Shown here piece after piece: positions 1-5,196 of a stretch of DNA of 6,130 nt (its first letter is position 1; each line of letters opens with the position of its first letter). This stretch comes from Caldilinea sp. (GTDB lineage Bacteria > Chloroflexota > Anaerolineae > Caldilineales > Caldilineaceae). A model generated the notes under the pieces. That model saw only the letters and a list, made by a program, of their open reading frames with translations, did not search any database and was not told the DNA's origin. The stretch is from assembly GCA_026389955.1 (NCBI GenBank), contig JAPLGY010000618.1:1-6130 (forward strand), given 5' to 3'. A program made the position numbers and the translations under genes.

Positions 1-549
1 ACCGCCCGGCACCCGGGCGGCATGATCGGTGTGATCGGACTTGGCGAGCCGGCTATCCACAACGTGATCCAGCAGCTGCAGACAGAGGGCTATTTTGTCG
101 CCATCAGCAACTACAACTGTGTGGGACAGTATTCGTTGGCAGTCGCCGCCGACGCGCAAGAGCCAGCTCTACAGGCGCTGCAACAGCTGCAGCCGCGCAA
201 GCTGCTCGCCCTCCCCGTGGCTGGCCCCTGGCACAGCCAGCTGCTGGCAGAGGCCGAAGCCCCCTTCGCCGCCTGGCTGGAGCAGACGGTGCAGCAGCTG
301 CCGCAGATCCCTGTGGCAGACAACGTGACCGGCCAGCTGCTGCCAGAGAACCTGCCCGCCTTGCGTCGGCAGCTGGCGCGGCAGATCACCGCACCCGTGC
401 GCTGGCAACAAGGCATCGAAACACTGATCCGGCTGGGCTGCAAACAGTTTGTCGAGATCGGCTACGGCAACATGCTGACAAAATTTGGCTTTTTTATCGA
501 CCGCAGCTGCCGCCATACAGCGTTCTACACCTCATCAACCCTGACGTGA
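1..549 (+). CDS. fabD: Malonyl-CoA:ACP transacylase (FabD-like), 3' part, N-terminus outside window
   Basis: In the first forward frame the gene is open from base 1 and stops at TGA 547-549, giving the last 182 residues. The family moves malonyl groups from CoA to acyl carrier protein in the cytosol, feeding fatty-acid or polyketide synthesis. Visible landmarks in family order: a PGGM turn at the left edge, the NYN..GQ segment, LPVAGPWHS (the family's catalytic histidine, codon 232-234), the IPVADNVTG segment, RQITAPVRW (the conserved Gln, codon 382-384) and FVEIGYGNMLT near the end. The GHSLG nucleophile elbow and the carboxylate-binding Arg must lie upstream, so activity cannot be judged. 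Small oddities: NCVGQ where N(S/A)PGQ is usual, and EIGYGN where EIGPGK is usual. The C-terminus ends like a free-standing enzyme, not a polyketide synthase module. Family assignment is firm; whether it is the housekeeping copy is unknown. Confidence 0.88.
   Translation, partial: TARHPGGMIGVIGLGEPAIHNVIQQLQTEGYFVAISNYNCVGQYSLAVAADAQEPALQALQQLQPRKLLALPVAGPWHSQLLAEAEAPFAAWLEQTVQQLPQIPVADNVTGQLLPENLPALRRQLARQITAPVRWQQGIETLIRLGCKQFVEIGYGNMLTKFGFFIDRSCRHTAFYTSSTLT
2..20. repeat. Perfect 8-bp inverted repeat inside fabD
   Basis: CCGCCCGG (2-9) and its exact reverse complement CCGGGCGG (13-20) are separated by three bases. The repeat lies inside the coding sequence for Ala-Arg-His-Pro-Gly-Gly. It can form a tight GC hairpin in DNA or mRNA, but GC-rich coding sequence produces such repeats by chance, so no function is claimed. 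Confidence 0.5.
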
Positions 550-565
550 TGGAGACGCGTGTGCA

Positions 566-582
566 GCGCCCCCACCGGGTGC
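566..582. terminator. Weak hairpin between two convergent genes
   Basis: GCGCCC (566-571) can pair with GGGTGC (577-582) through one G-U pair around a five-base loop. It sits in the 39-bp gap between the fabD-like stop and the stop of the opposite-strand GTPase gene, where a shared terminator is expected. On + it is followed only by CTGACTTT, a poor T tract, and on - there is no T tract, so it is a candidate at best. Confidence 0.3.
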
Positions 583-588
583 CTGACT

Positions 589-1923
589 TTAGAACGGATG
601 GCGGCCTGCAGCCAGAAATTGCTGCAGACAAGAAAACAAGGTCGGCTCCCCGATCTCCTGCAGCTCGTACCGGACCCGCAGTGCCGGCTGGTCGATGTGG
701 AGCAGCTGCCGCAGGTCGATGGGCGTTGCAATCAGCACGACCTCTGCTGGAACCTGCCGGATCGTCGCTTCCAGATCCGCGATCTGCGCGTCGCTGTACC
801 CCATGGCAGGCAGGACCGGGCCCATGTGCGGGTATTTGGCCAGGGTCTCGGCCAACGAGCCGACCGCATAGGGGCGCGGGTCCACCAACGCCGCAGCACC
901 GTAGCGCCGGGCCGCCACCCAGCCCGCCCCATACGGCATTCCCCCGTGGGTCACCGTCGGGCCGTCTTCGACCACCAAAACACGCTTCCCGCGCAGGAGG
1001 GCCCCCTGCTCGACAACGATCGGGCTGGCAGCGTCGATCACAGGGGCAGCCGGGTTCAGCTGAAAGGCAAGGGCACGCGCCTGCTCCACCTGCTCGAACG
1101 AGGCAGTCTCTACTTTGTTGAGCACAAACAGATCGGCACGGCGCAGATTGACCTCGCTGGGAAAGTAGCGCACACCATGGTCCGCCCGATGGGGGTCCAA
1201 CACCACCACCCACAGATCCGGCCGCACAAACGGCAGGTCGTTGTTGCCCCCCTCCCAGATCAACACATCGGCCTCGGCTTCCGCCAGACGCAAAATCTGA
1301 GCATAGTCGATACCAGCATAGACGACATTGCCGGCAACCAGGTGAGGTTCGTACTCTTCTCGCTCCTCGATCGTCGCATGCTGGGTGTCCAGATCCGCCA
1401 GACAGGCAAAACGCTGAACCGCCTGTGCCGTCAGGGCGCCGTAAGGCATCGGATGGCGTATGACGACCGTGCGCTGCCCCAACCTGCGCAGATCGCGCGC
1501 GATCGCCCGACAGGTCTGGCTTTTGCCCGCCCCAGTCCGTGTCGCACAGACAGCCACAACCGGTTTCGCCGCTGCCAACATCGTCTGTTCCGGCCCCAAC
1601 AGCCAAAAACTGGCGCCCGCCGCCATCACACGGGCACTGGTGTGCATCACATGCTCATACGAAACATCGCTGTAACTGAACAGCACGAGATCGACCTTGC
1701 GATCAGCAATCAGCCGCTCCAGCTGCTCTTCGGCAAAAATCGGAATGCCCGCCGGGTACAAAGGACCCGCCAGGCTGGGCGGATAGTGGCGGTTTTCGAT
1801 GTAGGGAATCTGGGTCGCTGTAAAGGCAACGACCGTGTAGTTCGGGTTGTCGCGAAAGAACACATTGAAGTTGTGGAAATCTCGCCCGGCTGCCCCCAGA
1901 ATCAACACCCGCTCTGTCATCAT
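589..1923 (-). CDS. COG2403-type predicted P-loop GTPase (cyclic 2,3-diphosphoglycerate synthase-like)
   Basis: A 444-residue protein of full family length. The N-terminus (about residues 4-110) is a nucleotide-binding-like fold with ILGAAGRDFHNFN, FTATQIP, a YPPSLAGPLYP stretch and FSYSDVSYEHVM, the hallmark order of COG2403. A P-loop follows at residues 127-135 (ATRTGAGKS, Lys134), then a Walker-B-like strand VLIWEGGNND (221-230), an NKVE motif (269-272) resembling the G4 NKxD, and EDGPTVTHGGMPYGAG (319-334). The family includes proteins annotated as cyclic 2,3-diphosphoglycerate synthase after the Methanothermus enzyme; bacterial members are mostly uncharacterised, so the substrate here is unknown. 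The start is set by AGAAAGG (1931-1937) seven bases before ATG 1923; a second ATG follows directly. The TTG at 1944 has no such support. No membrane segment or signal peptide is seen, so it should be cytosolic. It is convergent with fabD and divergent from the GH13 gene. Confidence 0.82.
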   Translation of the reverse strand: MMTERVLILGAAGRDFHNFNVFFRDNPNYTVVAFTATQIPYIENRHYPPSLAGPLYPAGIPIFAEEQLERLIADRKVDLVLFSYSDVSYEHVMHTSARVMAAGASFWLLGPEQTMLAAAKPVVAVCATRTGAGKSQTCRAIARDLRRLGQRTVVIRHPMPYGALTAQAVQRFACLADLDTQHATIEEREEYEPHLVAGNVVYAGIDYAQILRLAEAEADVLIWEGGNNDLPFVRPDLWVVVLDPHRADHGVRYFPSEVNLRRADLFVLNKVETASFEQVEQARALAFQLNPAAPVIDAASPIVVEQGALLRGKRVLVVEDGPTVTHGGMPYGAGWVAARRYGAAALVDPRPYAVGSLAETLAKYPHMGPVLPAMGYSDAQIADLEATIRQVPAEVVLIATPIDLRQLLHIDQPALRVRYELQEIGEPTLFSCLQQFLAAGRHPF

Positions 1924-1930
1924 ACGGCGA

Positions 1931-1937
1931 CCTTTCT
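1931..1937 (-). promoter_or_regulatory. Ribosome binding site of the COG2403 gene
   Basis: AGAAAGG on the minus strand stands seven bases before the ATG at 1923. It favours that ATG over the in-frame TTG further upstream, which lies beyond this site. Confidence 0.6.
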
Positions 1938-1962
1938 TGTCCAAACTTGCTCGGCAGATGGT

Positions 1963-1992
1963 TTGCCCCTCGCTCTGTCCTTATTGTATCCT
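1963..1992 (+). promoter_or_regulatory. Candidate sigma-70-type promoter toward the GH13 gene
   Basis: TTGCCC (1963-1968) and TATCCT (1987-1992) are spaced by 18 bases in the divergent intergenic region. Transcription would start near 2000 and leave a leader of about 120 nt before the GH13 start. Both hexamers deviate from consensus, so this is tentative. Confidence 0.3.
1983..1988 (-). promoter_or_regulatory. Candidate -10 box for the COG2403 gene
   Basis: On the minus strand TACAAT is a five-of-six match to the -10 consensus, and transcription would start about 55 bases before the ATG at 1923. No good -35 lies at normal spacing; a TTGACT (2000-2005) is only 11 bases away. The site overlaps the candidate forward -10, so the two divergent promoters could compete for polymerase. 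Confidence 0.25.
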
Positions 1993-2004
1993 AGAGAACA
2001 GTCA

Positions 2005-2016
2005 ATCGCATGCGAT
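2005..2016. promoter_or_regulatory. Perfect 12-bp palindrome, possible operator
   Basis: ATCGCATGCGAT is its own reverse complement. It lies in the divergent intergenic region just downstream of the candidate forward -10 and upstream of the reverse -10. A dimeric regulator bound here could affect both genes. No repressor gene is in the window and the regulator is unknown. Confidence 0.35.
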
Positions 2017-2108
2017 CTCCGGTCCTATATGCCGGTGCCCGATCTGAAAAGTGCCGCAGCCAAACATGCCGCAGCCAACAGCTCAAAACCCTGCGTTGGC
2101 AAAAACAC

Positions 2109-2115
2109 GGAGTGA
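2109..2115 (+). promoter_or_regulatory. Ribosome binding site of the GH13-like gene
   Basis: GGAGTGA stands seven bases before ATG 2123. It supports that start over the in-frame GTG at 2051 and ATG at 2066, whose extra codons encode a low-complexity MPQP-type stretch foreign to the family. Confidence 0.6.
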
Positions 2116-2122
2116 ACCGCTG

Positions 2123-3205
2123 ATGTCAGCTTCCACTGCCTGGTGGCAGACCACGATTCTCTACCAGATCGACCCACACCGTTTCCAGGAGCGCAACCCG
2201 GAGCGCACCCTGGCAGGGATTTCCCAATGGCTCGACCATATCGCCGGCCTCCACGTCGGCGCGATCGGGCTCTTGCCCCTCTCCCCCCCGCTGCTGCATG
2301 CCGCTGGCCACGACGCTGTCAGCGCCAGCCCCCTGCACTTTGGGCCGCTGGAGACCTTCGACCTGCTGCTCGCCGGCGCTCATGCCCGTGGCATCAAGCT
2401 GCTGCTCGACCTGTCCTCGATCGAGAACGAGCCTCCCCACCCGCCCGGTTCCAGCAGCCCCCCCCCCGCTGGGTTGTCCGATCCGCTCGACTCGCTGCAC
2501 TTCTGGCTTGGCCGCGGGGTTGATGGCTTCCGGCTCAACCTGCACGAATGGCTGGTCAAGGACAGCTTGCCGCAAGACACAGCGCCCTTGGACAGCCAGG
2601 ACAGGGTCGGCTCACACACCGGTTGGGCCCAGCCCACAGCGCTTCCTGTGGGCGGCCAGCTGCATACCCTGCCCACCCACTTTCAGTGGATCGATGCCCC
2701 CTGGCAGGCCAGCAGTGTGCGCAGTCAGGTCGACCGGTACAGCGCCAGTCAGCCGCCAGACAGCTGGCCCCACTGGGCGTTGCGCAGCCGCCCGCAGCAG
2801 GCAGTTCGGATCGACGCCGACCAGAAACGCGTGGCCGCCATGCTGCTGCTCACCTTGCGCGGCACGCCCCTCTGCTGCTGCGGCGATGAACTGGAGGTAG
2901 GCCACAGCTTCTTTCGCGCCTTGGCCGCGCTCCGCCAGCCATCGCCGGCCCTCACACTCGGCACCTACCGCTCGCTCGACGCCGGGCCAGAAAATATCTA
3001 TGCCTATCAGCGCGAACACGGCGACGAACGCATCCTGGTCGTGCTCAACTTTGCCGACACGACCCACCGCCTCAACCTGAGCGCCGCCGGCACCGAAGCC
3101 GACATCCTGCTCAGCACCGGCATGCAAAGCACCGGAAAAGTGCGGCTGCGTGGGCTTTACATCGTCGGCCACGAAGGGCTGATTCTACGCCTGCGCAACA
3201 GATGA
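2123..3205 (+). CDS. Compact GH13 (alpha-amylase superfamily) protein lacking the catalytic residues
   Basis: A 360-residue protein with the GH13 order of landmarks: WWQTTILYQIDPHRF (residues 7-21), a GISQWLDHIAGLHVGAIGLLPLSP barrel start, FGPLETFDLLLAGAHARGIKLLLDL (73-97), FWLGRGVDGFRL (127-138), LLLTLRGTP..GDE (241-256) and a beta-rich C-terminal domain (ERILVVLNF, from about 302). Active members hydrolyse or transfer alpha-glucosidic bonds. Here the nucleophile Asp after GFRL is Asn139, the acid/base position (usually VGE) is VGG with Gly178, and the NHD motif after the PxWxL segment reads SRP (222-224). Region I ends SSIE instead of the usual ..NH. Domain B and the loop after GDE are missing, so the protein is far shorter than the usual 500 or more residues. 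No signal peptide or membrane helix is seen, so it should be cytosolic. The frame is unbroken, so I infer a non-catalytic protein rather than simple decay. Role unknown. Confidence 0.83.
   Translation: MSASTAWWQTTILYQIDPHRFQERNPERTLAGISQWLDHIAGLHVGAIGLLPLSPPLLHAAGHDAVSASPLHFGPLETFDLLLAGAHARGIKLLLDLSSIENEPPHPPGSSSPPPAGLSDPLDSLHFWLGRGVDGFRLNLHEWLVKDSLPQDTAPLDSQDRVGSHTGWAQPTALPVGGQLHTLPTHFQWIDAPWQASSVRSQVDRYSASQPPDSWPHWALRSRPQQAVRIDADQKRVAAMLLLTLRGTPLCCCGDELEVGHSFFRALAALRQPSPALTLGTYRSLDAGPENIYAYQREHGDERILVVLNFADTTHRLNLSAAGTEADILLSTGMQSTGKVRLRGLYIVGHEGLILRLRNR
2458..2467 (+). repeat. C10 homopolymer inside the GH13-like gene
   Basis: Ten consecutive C residues encode the end of Ser112 and Pro113-115, in the short linker replacing domain B. 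Homologous sequence on both sides is in one frame at this length. Loss or gain of one C would shift the frame about a third of the way into the gene, as at phase-variable loci. It is also a classic place for sequencing error. A C7 run (2283-2289) lies earlier in the same gene. Confidence 0.9.
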
Positions 3206-3207
3206 GA

Positions 3208-3225
3208 GCAGGGCGGCGGCCCTGC
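3208..3225 (+). terminator. Hairpin just after the GH13-like stop codon
   Basis: GCAGGGC (3208-3214) pairs perfectly with GCCCTGC (3219-3225) around a GGCG loop, beginning two bases after the TGA. There is no T tract after it, so it may slow or protect the transcript end rather than act as a complete intrinsic terminator. Confidence 0.4.
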
Positions 3226-3235
3226 GACAATCCAC

Positions 3236-3245
3236 CAGAATTCTG
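3236..3245. repeat. 10-bp palindrome in the gap before the exported glycosidase
   Basis: CAGAATTCTG is a perfect palindrome placed upstream of the candidate promoter for the next gene. It could be an upstream regulator site; nothing else in the window supports that, so it is recorded only as a sequence feature. Confidence 0.3.
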
Positions 3246-3264
3246 CTCGATTCCTGCAAGACTT

Positions 3265-3294
3265 TTGGGCGACTTTGAACGATAATCATACAAT
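3265..3294 (+). promoter_or_regulatory. Candidate promoter of the exported glycosidase gene
   Basis: TTGGGC (3265-3270) and TACAAT (3289-3294), spaced by 18 bases, lie in a locally AT-richer stretch. The predicted leader would be about 80 nt. The -10 is a five-of-six match while the -35 is poor. It would let this gene be transcribed separately from the GH13-like gene. Confidence 0.35.
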
Positions 3295-3309
3295 CCGTGC
3301 CACGCACGG
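3295..3309. promoter_or_regulatory. Inverted repeat at the predicted transcription start
   Basis: CCGTGC (3295-3300) and GCACGG (3304-3309) form a perfect 6-bp inverted repeat around CAC, directly downstream of the TACAAT box. It could be an operator or a 5'-end mRNA hairpin. No T tract follows, so it is not a terminator. Confidence 0.3.
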
Positions 3310-3367
3310 GAAAGTCATTGTTCAATTTGTTTTTCGGCCGTCGTACACGTATTTGATTGACAAACAC

Positions 3368-3372
3368 GAGGT
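3368..3372 (+). promoter_or_regulatory. Ribosome binding site of the exported glycosidase gene
   Basis: GAGGT stands seven bases before ATG 3380. It sets the start there and excludes the in-frame TTG at 3275, which would add 35 residues ahead of an otherwise clean signal peptide. Confidence 0.65.
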
Positions 3373-3379
3373 AAACCCT

Positions 3380-5026
3380 ATGCATGGACCCTACATCAAC
3401 TGGTTGCGCGCAAGCGCGCGCGCGCTTCTGGGAGGGCTGCTGCTCGGAGCAGCGCTGCTGGGACTGACCCAGAGCGTCTCCGCCGAGAGCAACAGCTGCC
3501 TGACCCTCCACCAGCAGGACCCGACGCCGCGCCCTGCGCCGGCAGCCGCAACCGCCCCCAACTGCCGCTACGGCGTCTCGGCCTCCAGCGCAGCAGCCGA
3601 AAAGATGGCCGAGATGAAGATCGGGTGGCTGGTCTCGTTTGGCGCCGGCGAACCAGGCTGGCTTCCTGCTGGCACCGCCCACACCCCAATGATTCGGCTG
3701 AAACAAGATCGCCACGCCGACACCAATGCACGGCTTCCCTCCTACACGGCAAACCCTTCACTGACCGCCAACAGCCTTGGAAGCTTGATCGCAGCCAATC
3801 CAGGAGCCGTCTGGATCGTGGGCAACGAGGTCGACCGCGTCCAGTGGCAGGATGACCTGATGCCAGAGATCTACGCCGTGGCCTACCACGACGCCTATCA
3901 GTTCATCAAAAGCCAGGACCCGACCGCGCAGGTGGCGGTCTCTGCCCTGGTGCAGGTCTCTCCAGGTCGTTTGCAATACCTGGACAAGGTGGTGGCCGCC
4001 TACCGCGAACGCTACGGCAGCCCCATGCCGGTCGACGCCTGGACCTTCCACGCCTACATCTTCCCAGAACGCAACGAAGACTACTACACCCCCGACGCCA
4101 ACGGCAATCCGGTCCTCGACCCAGAGAGCGGCAAGCCGGTCTTTGCCTGGATCGCCAACGGGACCGACCCGGCGCTGGCGCTGAAAAAACCGTTCTGGAA
4201 ACGCCCCCTGGCCGAACAGCTGACATTGTGCGAACGCAGCGACTACTCCTGCATCTACGAGCACGACAAGATCGACTTGTTTGCCCAACAGGTGATCGAC
4301 ATGCGCACCTGGATGAAAGCCAACGGCTACCAACGAACCCCCCTGCTGCTCACCGAGTGGTCTCTGCTCTACGAATACAAAGTGGCGGCAGGGACCGGGG
4401 AGTGTTCGGTCAAAGATGAATTTGGGAACTGCTTCACCCCGGCTCGCACCACAGAATTCCTGCGCCGCTCCGTTCAGTACATGGAAACTGCCAGCGACCC
4501 GAACCTGGGATACCCGCTCGACAACAACCGTCTGGTGCAGCAGTGGGGCAACCCGAGCCTGCTGGTCGACCCTGACAGCGGGAACCTGACGCAGGCCGGC
4601 GAGGAATTCGGGGCGCTGATCGCACAGAGCACAACCCAGCCCAATCTGGTGATCGACGAGGTTTTGGGGGGAACAACCTCCATCAACCCGGAAACCGACA
4701 CGGCGACTGCACAGCTTAAGGTGCTGGTGCGCAACAACGGCAACACGCCGACGACCGTTCCCTTCACAGTGGAATTCTACCGCGGCACCAACCCTGCGAA
4801 TGCGATCGGCGAGACCGTCGTGCCTGCCGGGCTGGATGGCTGTGCGGTGGTCGAGGCGGTGGCCGAGGTCACCTGGGCTGGGCTGACGGCGCCGCTCAAC
4901 ACCTTCACGGTTGCGGTCGACCCAGACAACGCTGCGGGCTCCAGCGGCAGTGCCGGCAGCAGGCGGACCAGCTCATTTGTGCTGGTCGACCCCAGCGTGC
5001 TCTACCTGCCGACGCTGCTGCGCTGA
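3380..5026 (+). CDS. Exported TIM-barrel glycoside hydrolase-like protein with CARDB-like C-terminal domain
   Basis: A 548-residue protein. Residues 1-35 form a signal peptide: Arg-bearing start, LLGGLLLGAALLGL core, and VSA before Glu36. The body resembles clan GH-A-like glycosidases: GWLVSFGAG, MIRLKQDR, then VWIVGNEVDR with candidate acid/base Glu150, VDAWTFHAY with His224, and LLLTEW with candidate nucleophile Glu326. The assignment rests on these motifs; family number and substrate are not determinable by eye. GYPLDNNRLVQQW (about 377-389) closes the barrel region. Residues about 420-535 (NLVIDEV, LKVLVRNNGN, VPFTVEFYRG) look like a CARDB-type Ig fold, which commonly mediates adhesion or spacing. 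The last seven residues, YLPTLLR, match a tail I recall on exported Chloroflexota proteins. Two Cys pairs (284/291 and 342/351) sit in loops and may form disulfides outside the cell. It follows the GH13-like gene after 174 bases and precedes a strong terminator. Confidence 0.75.
   Translation: MHGPYINWLRASARALLGGLLLGAALLGLTQSVSAESNSCLTLHQQDPTPRPAPAAATAPNCRYGVSASSAAAEKMAEMKIGWLVSFGAGEPGWLPAGTAHTPMIRLKQDRHADTNARLPSYTANPSLTANSLGSLIAANPGAVWIVGNEVDRVQWQDDLMPEIYAVAYHDAYQFIKSQDPTAQVAVSALVQVSPGRLQYLDKVVAAYRERYGSPMPVDAWTFHAYIFPERNEDYYTPDANGNPVLDPESGKPVFAWIANGTDPALALKKPFWKRPLAEQLTLCERSDYSCIYEHDKIDLFAQQVIDMRTWMKANGYQRTPLLLTEWSLLYEYKVAAGTGECSVKDEFGNCFTPARTTEFLRRSVQYMETASDPNLGYPLDNNRLVQQWGNPSLLVDPDSGNLTQAGEEFGALIAQSTTQPNLVIDEVLGGTTSINPETDTATAQLKVLVRNNGNTPTTVPFTVEFYRGTNPANAIGETVVPAGLDGCAVVEAVAEVTWAGLTAPLNTFTVAVDPDNAAGSSGSAGSRRTSSFVLVDPSVLYLPTLLR
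3412..3427. repeat. 16-bp GC-alternating palindrome in the signal-peptide coding region
   Basis: An AA, twelve strictly alternating G/C bases, then TT make a perfect 16-bp palindrome, with a further GCGCGC just upstream (3406-3411). It encodes Ala-Ser-Ala-Arg-Ala around residues 11-16. Alternating GC tracts can adopt Z-DNA or strong hairpins, but codon choice for Ala/Arg in a GC-rich genome explains it adequately. Confidence 0.6.
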
Positions 5027-5032
5027 GCAAAC

Positions 5033-5080
5033 GGGGTACACCCGTCGGCGGGCTGCAAGCTCAGGCGGCGGTGTATCCCC
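5033..5080 (+). other. Structured 3' untranslated segment, long-range stem
   Basis: GGGGTACACC (5033-5042) can pair with GGTGTATCCCC (5070-5080), leaving one bulged base, seven bases after the glycosidase stop codon. The enclosed segment contains an additional small GC stem. No T tract follows. It could stabilise the mRNA 3' end upstream of the true terminator at 5134. Confidence 0.35.
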
Positions 5081-5133
5081 TATCAGATCGGCTTCGGTTT
5101 CTCCTGAAATGGGCCCTCCTGCGCGGTTTCAAC

Positions 5134-5179
5134 GATTCGGTGCTGGCTGTTGGTAGAATGTCAGCACCGAATCATTTTT
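5134..5179 (+). terminator. Intrinsic terminator after the exported glycosidase gene
   Basis: GATTCGGTGCTG (5134-5145) is an exact inverted repeat of CAGCACCGAATC (5162-5173). The stem extends inward by a G-U and a C-G pair, and ATTTTT follows (5174-5179). This is the best terminator in the window, about 107 bases after the glycosidase stop. It ends only 17 bases before the next ATG, so it also lies in the 5' region of the helicase remnant. Confidence 0.8.
5151..5159 (+). promoter_or_regulatory. Extended -10 promoter motif inside the terminator loop
   Basis: TGGTAGAAT contains a TGn element directly before TAGAAT, a five-of-six match to the -10 box. It lies in the unpaired loop of the terminator hairpin. 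Initiation near 5166 would fall inside the right arm, so the transcript would lack the hairpin and lead straight to the helicase ribosome binding site (GAGG, 5188-5191). No good -35 is seen. Confidence 0.35.
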
Positions 5180-5196
5180 GAACCAAAGAGGAAAGC

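Noticed and set aside
1499..1506. GCGATCGC-like octamer, the cyanobacterial HIP1 motif
   Set aside because: HIP1 would be expected many times per window in a cyanobacterium. I notice it only around here, within an alternating GC stretch of coding sequence.
494..1606. Second minus-strand frame overlapping the COG2403 gene
   Set aside because: Its translation is Gly/Arg/Cys-rich low-complexity sequence without motifs, and the other minus-strand frame encodes the conserved protein.
559..2115. Very long forward open frame (518 codons) opposite the COG2403 gene
   Set aside because: It is antisense to a protein with clear family motifs, its translation has no recognisable domain and is Arg/His/Gln-rich, as expected for a shadow frame in GC-rich DNA.
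2051..2122. Upstream GTG/ATG starts for the GH13-like gene
   Set aside because: The added residues are a repetitive MPQP-type stretch with no family counterpart, and the GGAGTGA site points to ATG 2123.
3275..3379. Upstream TTG start for the exported glycosidase
   Set aside because: It would bury the signal peptide behind 35 residues and overlap the candidate promoter. GAGGT before ATG 3380 is the better start.
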